Part shown: positions 47,530 through 54,900 of the stretch, in pieces
Position numbering within the stretch: the stretch's first letter is position 1
Layout: each line of letters begins with the position of its first letter
Origin: Actinophytocola algeriensis
GTDB taxonomy: Bacteria; Actinomycetota; Actinomycetes; Mycobacteriales; Pseudonocardiaceae
Assembly (NCBI RefSeq): GCF_014203735.1
Contig: NZ_JACHJQ010000004.1
Coordinates: 620,001-684,000, forward strand
DNA: 64,000 nt
Reading direction: 5' to 3'
Notes under the pieces: model-generated
Seen by the model: only the letters and a program-made list of their open reading frames with translations
The model's database searches: none
What the model was told of the DNA's origin: nothing
Translations under genes and position numbers: made by a program

Positions 47530-48179
47530 GAGCGCAGGCGATCCGGGTGCTCATCGCCGACGACCACGCGGCGATCCGGGCGGGGCTCGCCATGATCCTG
47601 GGCGGCGCGCAGGACATCGAGGTGGTCGCCGAGGCCGACGACGGCGCGGCCGCGGTGCGCAAGGCGGCGGCGCTGCGGCCGGACGTCGTGCTCATGGACG
47701 TGCGGATGCCCGGCACCGACGGTCTGACGGCGACCCGGCAGGTCATCGAGGCTGGGACCGCGCAGGTGATCGTGCTGACCACGTTCGACATGGACGAGTA
47801 CGTGTACGGCGCGATCCGGGCGGGCGCGGCGGGTTTCCTGCTGAAGTCGGTGGACGCGCCCCGGCTGATCGAGTCGGTGCGGTTGGTGGCCGCCGGTGAC
47901 GGCGTCATAGAACCGAGTGTCACCCGGAGGTTGATGGCCACCTTCGCGACGTCACAGCCCGCTGTGGTGCGCCCGACCGCTCTCGACGCCCTGACCCAGC
48001 GCGAGCACGACGTGCTGGTGTGCCTCGGCGAAGGCCTGTCGAACCAGCAGATCGCCCGGCGCCTCGGCGTGGGCGCGGCGACGGTCAAAACACACGTGTC
48101 GCGGGTGCTCACCAAGCTTGACCTGCGATCCCGCGTCCAGGCGGCGGTGCTCGCGAAGGACGCGGGGCTGGTCGGCTAG
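47511..48179 (+). CDS. NarL/LuxR-family response regulator
   Basis: 222 residues. Receiver domain (IADDHAAIRAGLAMIL, phospho-acceptor in VVLMDVRMPGTDG, FLLKSV lysine) and LuxR output domain (LTQREHDVLVCLGEGLSNQQIARRLGVGAATVKTHVSRVLTKLDLRSR). GTG start with AGGAG 5 nt upstream. Its N-terminal MSATDH derives from the dispersed repeat, much like MSAANH in thrB. The stop codon is part of the nucS -10 box. Confidence 0.92.
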   Translation: MSATDHRAQAIRVLIADDHAAIRAGLAMILGGAQDIEVVAEADDGAAAVRKAAALRPDVVLMDVRMPGTDGLTATRQVIEAGTAQVIVLTTFDMDEYVYGAIRAGAAGFLLKSVDAPRLIESVRLVAAGDGVIEPSVTRRLMATFATSQPAVVRPTALDALTQREHDVLVCLGEGLSNQQIARRLGVGAATVKTHVSRVLTKLDLRSRVQAAVLAKDAGLVG

Positions 48180-48188
48180 CCTGCTTCG

Positions 48189-48848
48189 GTGCGTCTTGTG
48201 ATCGCTCGCTGCCAGGTCGACTACGCGGGCAGGTTGACCGCCCATCTGCCCATGGCCACCAGGTTGTTGTTGGTGAAGGCCGACGGCTCGGTGTCCGTGC
48301 ACTCGGACGACCGCGCGTACAAGCCGCTGAACTGGATGAGCCCACCGTGCTGGCTCACCGAGGACGGCGGCACCTGGACGGTGGCCAACAAGGCGGGGGA
48401 GAAGCTCGTCATCACGCTGGAAGAGGTGCTGCACGACAGCGCCCACGAGCTGGGCGCCGAACCGGGCCTGGTGAAGGACGGCGTGGAGGCCCACCTCCAG
48501 GAGCTGCTGGCCGAACACATCACCACATTGGGTGACGGGTACTCGTTGATCCGCCGCGAGTACATGACCGCCATCGGCCCGGTCGACATCCTCTGCCGCA
48601 GCGACGCGGGCGCCACCGTGGCCGTGGAGATCAAGCGCCGAGGCGAGATCGACGGCGTCGAGCAGCTGACCCGGTACCTGGAACTGCTGAACCGGGACCC
48701 GCTGCTGGCACCGGTGCACGGCGTGTTCGCGGCCCAGCTGATCAAGCCCCAGGCCCGCACACTGGCCGAGGACCGCGGCATCCGCTGCGTCACCCTGGAC
48801 TACGACGCCCTGCGCGGCATCGAGTCGGACGAGTTCCGCCTGTTCTGA
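48189..48848 (+). CDS. nucS: Mismatch-specific endonuclease NucS
   Basis: Acts in the non-canonical mismatch repair of actinobacteria that lack MutS/MutL by cutting mismatched DNA. 219 residues: N-terminal DNA-binding domain (1-115) and C-terminal RecB-like nuclease with GPVDILCR (Asp about 132), [21 protein letters not shown] (Glu and Lys). The C-terminal DEFRLF resembles the sliding-clamp-binding tail described for NucS. TAGCCT (48177-48182) overlaps the previous stop and is 6 nt upstream of the GTG, so leaderless expression is likely. Confidence 0.94.
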   Translation: MRLVIARCQVDYAGRLTAHLPMATRLLLVKADGSVSVHSDDRAYKPLNWMSPPCWLTEDGGTWTVANKAGEKLVITLEEVLHDSAHELGAEPGLVKDGVEAHLQELLAEHITTLGDGYSLIRREYMTAIGPVDILCRSDAGATVAVEIKRRGEIDGVEQLTRYLELLNRDPLLAPVHGVFAAQLIKPQARTLAEDRGIRCVTLDYDALRGIESDEFRLF

Positions 48849-48890
48849 CCTGCGCACACGGCACGCACATCGCCGTTTACACGCCCCTGC

Positions 48891-48928
48891 CCCCTGTGGT
48901 TGCCTCGCGGGCGTCAACCACCCAGGGG
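48891..48928 (+). other. Hairpin covering the ribosome site of the S74-domain gene
   Basis: CCCCTGTGGTTG (48891-48902) pairs with CAACCACCCAGGGG (48915-48928), leaving a 2-nt bulge. The right arm includes part of GGGGAGG (48925-48931), the likely Shine-Dalgarno of the ATG at 48937. Folding would hide the site. Confidence 0.5.
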
Positions 48929-48936
48929 AGGCTCCC

Positions 48937-49089
48937 ATGCGCAAGTTGATCCGCCGCGTCGCCGTGCTCTTCGGGGCCGCCGCGCCGGCCGCCGTGGTCG
49001 CGGTGTACTCCGCCGCCGAGGCGGCCGCGACCACGTGCCAGCACTGCTCGTCCGACGAGCGGCTCAAGACCAACATCCGGCCCATATGA
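48937..49089 (+). CDS. S74-type intramolecular chaperone protein, N-terminal part
   Basis: 50 codons: basic start MRKLIRR, a hydrophobic export or anchor segment (about 8-28), CQHC, and then SSDERLKTNIRPI. The last residues are the beginning of the peptidase S74 (endosialidase intramolecular chaperone) domain, including the Ser and Lys of its self-cleavage site. The frame stops there, and the rest of the domain continues in the -1 frame from the overlapping ATG at 49086 (ATATGA). So the gene is either frameshifted, broken, or two coupled cistrons. Confidence 0.6.
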   Translation: MRKLIRRVAVLFGAAAPAAVVAVYSAAEAAATTCQHCSSDERLKTNIRPI

Positions 49090-49334
49090 CCGACCGGACC
49101 GTCCTCGCCCGGGTCCGTGAGCTGCGTGGCGTGACCTGGGACTGGAAGGCCGACGGCGCCCGCGGCATCGGGGTCATCGCACAGGACGTCGAGAAGGTCT
49201 TTCCCGACGCGGTGGTCACCGGCGAGGATGGGTACCTGCGGGTGGACTACCACGGCCTGGTCGGCGTGCTGGTCGAGGCCGTGAAGGAGCTGGCCGAGCG
49301 GGTGGAGGAGCTTGAACGACGAGATCGACCGTGA
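49086..49334 (+). CDS. S74-type intramolecular chaperone domain, C-terminal part
   Basis: 82 residues: LARVRELRGVTWDWKADGARGIGVIAQDVEKVFPDAVV, YLRVDYHGLVGVLVEAVKEL and a C-terminal coiled coil. This is the body of an S74 domain as found at the ends of phage tail spikes, but here no tail-fibre part exists. It starts within the stop of the preceding ORF and ends 23 nt inside the next gene. Confidence 0.65.
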   Translation: MTDRTVLARVRELRGVTWDWKADGARGIGVIAQDVEKVFPDAVVTGEDGYLRVDYHGLVGVLVEAVKELAERVEELERRDRP

Positions 49335-49710
49335 GCTGATCGGGATCTTCGAGTTCCGCAAGGGCGCCGCCGAGCGCCTCGCGAAGCTCGGGCCTTCGGC
49401 GTTCGACCGCGTCGTCCACCTCTACCACAGCACCGAGCTGCCCCCGCGGCTCAGCGAGCTCGGCAGCGAACTGGGGCGGCAGTGCGTCGACCTGTGGGCG
49501 GAGGCGATCTTCGCGGTCGCGCGGGCCAACCCCGGCAGGTACCTGGACTGGCTCGACGGCCGGGCACCGTCCACCCTGGACCTCGTGATCCTGGGCCACG
49601 TGGACGACCCGCGAGCCTCCACAGTGCTCAGAGGCGCACTCGGCCACCCGGAGTGGCCGCACCGGCACCAGGCGGAAGAATCCCTGGCCAGACGAGGTGA
49701 AAAGCCCTGA
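49312..49710 (+). CDS. Hypothetical protein, HEAT-like helical
   Basis: 132 residues from TTG 49312, translation overlapping the S74 ORF by 23 nt. Predicted all-helical, with DPRASTVLRGALGHPEWPHRHQAEESLARRG resembling a HEAT repeat. No signal peptide. Function unknown; tight packing suggests the three ORFs 48937-49710 are one operon. Confidence 0.6.
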   Translation: MNDEIDRELIGIFEFRKGAAERLAKLGPSAFDRVVHLYHSTELPPRLSELGSELGRQCVDLWAEAIFAVARANPGRYLDWLDGRAPSTLDLVILGHVDDPRASTVLRGALGHPEWPHRHQAEESLARRGEKP

Positions 49711-49760
49711 TTCGGGTGTTCCTCGCACGCGCCGCGCGAGCGATGGCTACGGTGCACATC

Positions 49761-50741
49761 GTGAGGGTCCCACTTGTCGTACTGACCGCGGTCGCCGCCG
49801 TCGTGCTCGCCGGTTGTGGTGAGCCGGTGGACACCGCCAAGCAGACCTTTCCGCGCAGCACCGTGCCGGCGGGTCAGATAGAAACCGGGACCACCACCGG
49901 CAAGCCGAAGACCAACGACGAGGCGTTCTCCAACGACGTGCTGCGCAAGGTCGACCCGTGCGCCCTGCTCAGCGAGGACATCCTGGCCTCGCTCGGCACG
50001 CCTGCCGACAACCGGATGCAGGACTTCGGCAGCTGCTCCAACTACATGGAGGACAAGGACGGCAAGGATCTCAACATCACGATCTACGTGGGTGAGACCA
50101 TCAACGGCGCCACCGGTGCCGACGAGAACATCGGCGGCCTGCCCTCGTTCGAGAGCGAGCTCGACGACAAGACCGCCTGCTTCGTCAGCGCCATCACCTC
50201 CACCAACCCCAACTTCGGCATCCGCGTGCAGGTCGGCGGTGAAGGCAAGGACCTGTGCGCCGCGGGCCGCACCGTTCTCACCGGCATCATCGCGATGGTC
50301 CGCGAGGACCCGCCCGAGCGCGAGGAGAAGCGCGGCTCGGTCGCGAGCACCGACCCGTGCACCCTGCTGGACCCAGAGCAGATCAAGACCGCGGTCGGCG
50401 CGGACACCGAGGTGTCGCCGTACTCGCTGCACTGGTGCAACTGGGTCGGCGACAACATCAACGTCGGGATCTGGATCCGCACCGGCTACGACCCGAAGGA
50501 CGACACCGTCGACCCCGGCGCCGCGGTCGACATCGGCAGCGGGATCACCGCCTACCAGTCCCCGACCGAGGGGTCCGCGTCCTGCAGGCTCGAGTGGCGG
50601 CACCGCTCCTCCGGCACGGACGGCGCGGACGAGATCGTCGAGGTCGACTTCGACAACTCCGATGCGCCCGCCGGGGACAACGGCTGCCCCAGTGCGATCA
50701 CGATCGCGAAACTCGTGATTCCCGAACTGCCGAAACCCTGA
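49761..50741 (+). CDS. DUF3558-type lipoprotein
   Basis: 326 residues from GTG 49761 (ATG 49743 possible). Lipoprotein signal VRVPLVVLTAVAAVVLAGC with lipobox LAGC. The mature part has two similar halves, each opening with a DPCALL/DPCTLL motif (about residues 67 and 198) and several cysteines likely to form disulfides. DUF3558 lipoproteins are numerous in Pseudonocardiales; role unknown. Paralogue of the next gene. Confidence 0.75.
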   Translation: MRVPLVVLTAVAAVVLAGCGEPVDTAKQTFPRSTVPAGQIETGTTTGKPKTNDEAFSNDVLRKVDPCALLSEDILASLGTPADNRMQDFGSCSNYMEDKDGKDLNITIYVGETINGATGADENIGGLPSFESELDDKTACFVSAITSTNPNFGIRVQVGGEGKDLCAAGRTVLTGIIAMVREDPPEREEKRGSVASTDPCTLLDPEQIKTAVGADTEVSPYSLHWCNWVGDNINVGIWIRTGYDPKDDTVDPGAAVDIGSGITAYQSPTEGSASCRLEWRHRSSGTDGADEIVEVDFDNSDAPAGDNGCPSAITIAKLVIPELPKP

Positions 50742-50792
50742 GCGTGTTTCAATTCCCTTGGTACGGGGGAAGCTGAGCACTAGGCAGGCGAT

Positions 50793-51779
50793 GTGGGGTT
50801 CTCGGTCCTTCCTCGGGTCACGGCGGTCGTCGCGGTCGCGTTCCTCTCCGCGTGCACGGCGAAGGTCGGCGGGCTGCCGGTCGCCGCGACCACGCTGCCG
50901 GACGAGCTGACATCGGAGGTCGTGTTCGACGACCTCACGACCGTCGCACCGTGTTCGCTGACCGACCTCGAGGTGTTCGAGGAGTTCGGCGTCGCCAAGT
51001 TCGCGGCGCCCGATTCGCTCGACTACTGCTCGGTCCGCGTCAACGACATCGACAAGGACGCCGACGTGATCATCTCGGTCGGCGCGTTCGGTGTGCGGTC
51101 CGCACAGCCAGAGCTGGCGGCCAACCGGGTCAAGGACGTCGACGGCGGCCTGTGGGTCGGGCAGCAGGACGACACCCCGACGTTCTGTTCGCAGCTGCTC
51201 GTCTTCCCCGACGATGTGACGATGCAGGTGTCCGGCAGCGTGTACGACGGATCCACCGACACCTGCCCGATGGTCGAGGCCGCCATGGACCACGCCATCG
51301 AGGTCATCGCGGACGAGGCCGTGGAGCACCGCGACCCCGAGCGCGACTCGCTGCTGACGATCGACCCGTGCACCCTCGTCGAGGACGACGACGTCGCCGC
51401 GATCCCGGGGCTGGCGGGCGTCAGCCGGGGCGACGAGTACCCGGGCAAGCACACCTGTTTCTGGGAGCAGTCGCCCGGTTCGCCGGTGAACGTGCGGCTG
51501 CAGTTCGGCGCCGGGCCAGAGCCCGGGGTGTACAGCCAGGGCGGTGCCGAGGGGCTGGTCGCCGGGCGGCAGTCGGCGACCAACCGGTACCCGGAGGTCG
51601 GCGAGAACTCCTACTGCTCGGTCGAGACCGCGCACATCCAGTTCGACGAGATCGCGGGTGAGGACGCCTACGAGGTGGCCAGCGTGTACGCCCGCGCGCC
51701 CGGCGGACAGGTCGACGCGGCGTGCGCCGCGGCCACCGCCGTCGCCGAGCTGGTGTGGCCGGAGCTGCCCGAAGCCTGA
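50793..51779 (+). CDS. DUF3558-type lipoprotein, paralogue
   Basis: 328 residues. Signal with lipobox FLSAC at about residues 17-21, then TAKVGGLPVAATT and two halves marked by APCSL (about 53) and DPCTL (about 191). Cysteine spacing and the C-terminal LVWPELPEA parallel LVIPELPKP of the gene before it, so the pair arose by duplication. Confidence 0.75.
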   Translation: MGFSVLPRVTAVVAVAFLSACTAKVGGLPVAATTLPDELTSEVVFDDLTTVAPCSLTDLEVFEEFGVAKFAAPDSLDYCSVRVNDIDKDADVIISVGAFGVRSAQPELAANRVKDVDGGLWVGQQDDTPTFCSQLLVFPDDVTMQVSGSVYDGSTDTCPMVEAAMDHAIEVIADEAVEHRDPERDSLLTIDPCTLVEDDDVAAIPGLAGVSRGDEYPGKHTCFWEQSPGSPVNVRLQFGAGPEPGVYSQGGAEGLVAGRQSATNRYPEVGENSYCSVETAHIQFDEIAGEDAYEVASVYARAPGGQVDAACAAATAVAELVWPELPEA

Positions 51780-51836
51780 CCAGATCCCGTGACCGATACA
51801 GCCCGGTGACCTGGGCCACGGCTGTGCCGCACCTTT

Positions 51837-51854
51837 GTTACTGGCAGGTAGTGT
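51837..51854 (+). promoter_or_regulatory. Shared C4-pathway promoter element, copy upstream of the double dehydrogenase
   Basis: GTTACTGGCAGGTAGTGT, with -10 hexamer TAGTGT as its last six bases, 40 nt before the GTG at 51895. It differs from the ccr copy at four positions, only one of them outside the -10 hexamer. Confidence 0.65.
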
Positions 51855-51894
51855 CCGAGTTTGCCCGTCTGGTCACGGACTGCGGAGGTGCACG

Positions 51895-53670
51895 GTGGCA
51901 CGGGAGATCCAGTGCGTCGGAGTCGTCGGTCTCGGGACCATGGGCGCGGGCATCGCCGAGGTGGTGGCCAGGACGGGCCGCCTGGTGGTCGGTGTCGAGG
52001 TGGACGACGCGGCCATCGCCAGGGCACGTGAGCACCTCGAGTACTCCACCGAGCGGGCCAGGGCGGGCGGCAAGCTCGACGCGGCGGAACGCGACGCGCT
52101 GCTGGCGAGGATCACCTACACGACGAGCCTGAAGGACCTGGGCGACGTGGACCTGGTGGTCGAGGCGATCCCGGAGAGCCTGGAGCTGAAGGCGCAGGTG
52201 TTCACCGAGCTGGAGCAGGTCTGCCGGCCGGACGTGATCCTCGCGTCGAACACGTCGTCGTTGTCGGTCACCGAGATCGGTGTCCACACAGGACGGCCGG
52301 GCAAGGTCGTCGGGCTGCACTTCTTCAACCCGGCGCCCGTGCTGAAGCTCGTCGAGATCGTGCGCACGGTGGTCACCGAGCCGGACGTGATCGCCGACGT
52401 GGAGGCGTTCGCGCGTGATCTGGGCAAGGAGCCGGTGGTCATCGGCGACCGGGCGGGGTTCATCGCGAACGCGCTGCTGTTCGGGTACCTCAACCACGCG
52501 GTGTCGATGTACGAGTCGCGCTACGCCACGCGCGAGGACCTGGACGCGGCGATGCGGTTCGGCTGCGGATATCCCATGGGACCGTTGGCGCTGCTGGACC
52601 TCATCGGCCTGGACACGGCGTACGAGATCCTCGAGACGATGTACCGCCAGTCCCGCAACCGCCTGCACGCCCCGGCGCCGATCATGAAGCAGATGATCAC
52701 GGCGGGGCTGCTGGGCAGGAAGTCGGGCCGCGGCTTCTACACCTACGACGCCATCGACTCGCCGACCGTGGTGTCCGATGTGGACACCCCGGCGACCGCC
52801 GAGGACGCGGCGGCGACCCGCGACGTGCGGCGCGTCGGGGTGGTCGGCACCGGCACGATGGCCACGGGCATCGCGGAAGTGTTCGCCAAGAAGGGGTTCG
52901 ACCTCGTGCTGCGGGCCCGCACGGCGGAGAAGGCCGAGCTCGCGGTGGCCGCGGTGGGCCGGTCGCTGGACCGGCAGGTGAAGAAGGGGCGGCTGTCGGC
53001 AGAGGGCCGTGCCGAGGTGCTGGCGCGCATCACCGGGGTGACGTCGTTCGACGATCTGGCGGACTGCGACCTGGTGGTCGAGGCGGTGGCGGAGGAGCTG
53101 GCCGTCAAGCAGACGGTGTTCGAGGCGCTGGACAAGGCGGTGAAGCCGGGTGCGATCCTCGCGACCACGACGTCGTCGCTGCCGGTGATCGAATGCGCGG
53201 CGGCGACGTCCCGTCCGGCCGATGTCGTTGGCTTGCACTTCTTCAACCCGGCCCCGGTGATGAAGCTGGTCGAGGTGGTCGCGACGATCTCGACGGCCGA
53301 CGACGTGGTGGCGACCGCTGACCTCGTGTGCCGCACGGTCGGCAAGCACCCGGTGCACTGCGCCGACCGGGCGGGGTTCATCGTCAACGCGCTGCTGTTC
53401 CCGTACCTGAACGACGCGGTGAAGATGCTGGAGGCCCACTACGCGGAAGCCGACGCCATCGACACGGCGATGAAGGTCGGCTGCGGGTTGCCGATGGGGC
53501 CGTTCGAGCTGCTCGACGTGGTGGGGCTGGACGTGTCGCTGGCGATCGAGCGCACGCTGTACTACGAGTTCCGGGATGCCGGGTTCGCGCCGGCGCCGCT
53601 GCTGGAACACCTGGTGACGGCCGGCCGCCTCGGCCGCAAAACCGGCAAGGGCTTCCGCGACTACGGCTGA
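51895..53670 (+). CDS. Fused tandem 3-hydroxyacyl-CoA (3-hydroxybutyryl-CoA) dehydrogenase
   Basis: 591 residues from GTG 51895 (GGAGGTG upstream). Two full-length dehydrogenase units follow each other: residues 1-285 (NAD motif GLGTMGAGIAE, HFFNPAPVLKLVEIV, ANALLFGYLN) and about 305-591 (GTGTMATGIAE, HFFNPAPVMKLVEVV, VNALLFPYLND). Each has the SNTSSL/TTTSSL segment, the HFFNP histidine and a dimerisation domain. The last glycine of the second NAD motif is displaced by A-T. Reaction: 3-hydroxybutyryl-CoA/acetoacetyl-CoA interconversion. Linked by promoter element to meaA and ccr. Confidence 0.92.
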   Translation: MAREIQCVGVVGLGTMGAGIAEVVARTGRLVVGVEVDDAAIARAREHLEYSTERARAGGKLDAAERDALLARITYTTSLKDLGDVDLVVEAIPESLELKAQVFTELEQVCRPDVILASNTSSLSVTEIGVHTGRPGKVVGLHFFNPAPVLKLVEIVRTVVTEPDVIADVEAFARDLGKEPVVIGDRAGFIANALLFGYLNHAVSMYESRYATREDLDAAMRFGCGYPMGPLALLDLIGLDTAYEILETMYRQSRNRLHAPAPIMKQMITAGLLGRKSGRGFYTYDAIDSPTVVSDVDTPATAEDAAATRDVRRVGVVGTGTMATGIAEVFAKKGFDLVLRARTAEKAELAVAAVGRSLDRQVKKGRLSAEGRAEVLARITGVTSFDDLADCDLVVEAVAEELAVKQTVFEALDKAVKPGAILATTTSSLPVIECAAATSRPADVVGLHFFNPAPVMKLVEVVATISTADDVVATADLVCRTVGKHPVHCADRAGFIVNALLFPYLNDAVKMLEAHYAEADAIDTAMKVGCGLPMGPFELLDVVGLDVSLAIERTLYYEFRDAGFAPAPLLEHLVTAGRLGRKTGKGFRDYG

Positions 53671-53855
53671 GGTTCGGCTATGCCGTGATGGTGCGGGCAG
53701 AGACGGTCACCGTCCCCACGCGCACCCTCGCGACCTGGCCGACCCGCCGGCCGAACGCGAAACCGGCCGGAACGCAACCCCCACCCTGTCCCGGGGGCGT
53801 CCCGCCTTGCCAGTCTACCAGACGAGGGCGGCGTTGTCAGGCGCGTGAGCCCAAC

Positions 53856-53883
53856 TGTGGATAACCAGGTGGGCTGTGGATAA
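53856..53883 (+). other. Pair of perfect DnaA boxes
   Basis: TGTGGATAA occurs at 53856-53864 and 53875-53883 in the same orientation, 19 bp apart. It is the reverse complement of the classic TTATCCACA box. The pair lies in a 236-bp gap (53671-53906) that has no gene and no other recognised element. Too few boxes for oriC. Confidence 0.65.
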
Positions 53884-53906
53884 CTTGGCGGCGGGGACCG
53901 GCGTGT

Positions 53907-54125
53907 TCAGCCGCAGCCGCACGCACCGCCACAGCAGCCGCCGCCCGCCGGGGCCGACGCGCCGTCGGAGCCCGCGGCGCCGGTGTTCATGGCGACCATC
54001 GACAGCAGCTTGACCGTGTTGTCGTGGCCGTCGGGGCAGGACGCCGGGGCGGATGACTCGTTCATGGAGCGGCGCACCTCGAAGGTGGTCGCGCAGTCGC
54101 GGCAGCGGTACTCGTATGTCGGCAC
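53907..54125 (-). CDS. FmdB-family zinc-ribbon protein
   Basis: 72 residues from GTG 54125 (GGGGGC upstream). Begins PTYEYRCRDCATTFEV, the FmdB signature with CxxC; a second cysteine (SCPDGHD) completes a probable zinc site. The C-terminus is a glycine/cysteine tail (GGGCCGGACGCG) common in this family. Role unknown, possibly regulatory. Confidence 0.85.
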   Translation of the reverse strand: MPTYEYRCRDCATTFEVRRSMNESSAPASCPDGHDNTVKLLSMVAMNTGAAGSDGASAPAGGGCCGGACGCG

Positions 54126-54160
54126 GCCCCCATTCTGCCCTGCCGCTACCGTCAGGTCTC

Positions 54161-54460
54161 GTGCCTCGTCGTAACCGTGACCGCCGCCCGTCGCGCGCCG
54201 AGCCGCCACGTCCGCTGGGCAGCGCGGGCTGGCAGCGCGCCGAGTCGGCGCCGGACGGTGACTGGCTCGTGCGGAACGTGAGTGCGAGCCAGGCGACGAA
54301 GACCTACCGCTGCCCCGGCTGCGACCACGAGATCCAGCCCGGCGTCGCGCACGTGGTGGTGTGGCCTGCCGACGACCTGGGGTCCGTCTCGGACCGCAGG
54401 CACTGGCACCTCGGCTGCTGGCAGGCGCGCGGCCGGCGGCGGCCGACACGAAAACGTTAG
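54161..54460 (+). CDS. Small zinc-finger protein, conserved hypothetical
   Basis: 99 residues from GTG 54161. Basic N-terminus (PRRNRDRRPSRAEPPRP), then YRCPGCDHEIQPGVAHVVVW and RRHWHLGCW: CxxC plus HxHxxC gives a treble-clef-like zinc site. Similar actinobacterial proteins exist without known function. TACCGT lies 8 nt before the GTG (leaderless promoter). Confidence 0.72.
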   Translation: MPRRNRDRRPSRAEPPRPLGSAGWQRAESAPDGDWLVRNVSASQATKTYRCPGCDHEIQPGVAHVVVWPADDLGSVSDRRHWHLGCWQARGRRRPTRKR

Positions 54461-54541
54461 AAAAATCCCTCGTCCGGTGTCGAACCGGCGGCGTCAGCTT
54501 CGACGTGTCTGTGTAAGGCAGCTCACGGACAGGAGAAACCG

Positions 54542-54808
54542 ATGTCGCACCCACTCGGCGCCCTCGCGGACAACATGGCCGCCTACGCCATCTACGCCAC
54601 CGCCCAGACCGAGATGCGCCGCGCCTACACCCTGATCGACGCGGGCGACCTCGACGCCGCCGCCAACGAGATCGAGTCCGCCGCGCACGCCGCCGAGGTG
54701 CTGGCGAAGGCGTCGACGGAACTGGACCGCATCGCCCACTGGCGCCGCGTCGCCGACGCCCGGCAACGTTTCGTCGACCAGCTGAAGGCCGAGAAGGCCG
54801 CCGCCTGA
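54542..54808 (+). CDS. Small helical protein of unknown function
   Basis: 88 residues, almost all helix-forming, TPR-like pattern (YTLIDAGDLDAAANEIESAAHAAEVLAKASTELDRIAHWRRVADA). ATG 54542 with CAGGAG upstream. No signal or membrane segment. A large hairpin follows the gene. Confidence 0.65.
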   Translation: MSHPLGALADNMAAYAIYATAQTEMRRAYTLIDAGDLDAAANEIESAAHAAEVLAKASTELDRIAHWRRVADARQRFVDQLKAEKAAA

Positions 54809-54820
54809 TGCCCGGCCCGT

Positions 54821-54884
54821 GCGAGTCACGCGCTCGGACATCCCGAGTCCTTCCGGACTCGGTGTGTGCGAACGCGTGACTCGC
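54821..54884. terminator. Large hairpin between convergent genes
   Basis: Arms 54821-54850 and 54855-54884: 12 perfect outer pairs (GCGAGTCACGCG), a partly paired middle of 10, and 8 perfect inner pairs (CCGAGTCC) closed by a TTCC loop. About 26 of 30 positions pair. It should act as a bidirectional terminator; the elaborate shape also looks like a mobile hairpin repeat. Confidence 0.75.
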
Positions 54885-54900
54885 CGTGCGCGCGTCGGGG

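Noticed and set aside
48937-49334. Prophage remnant based on the S74 tail-spike domain
   Set aside because: No other phage gene, integrase or att-like repeat is nearby; neighbours are core or lipoprotein genes.
53856-53883. Chromosomal origin of replication
   Set aside because: Only two DnaA boxes are present and no dnaA, dnaN, gyrB or AT-rich unwinding region is near; reported as a DnaA-box pair instead.
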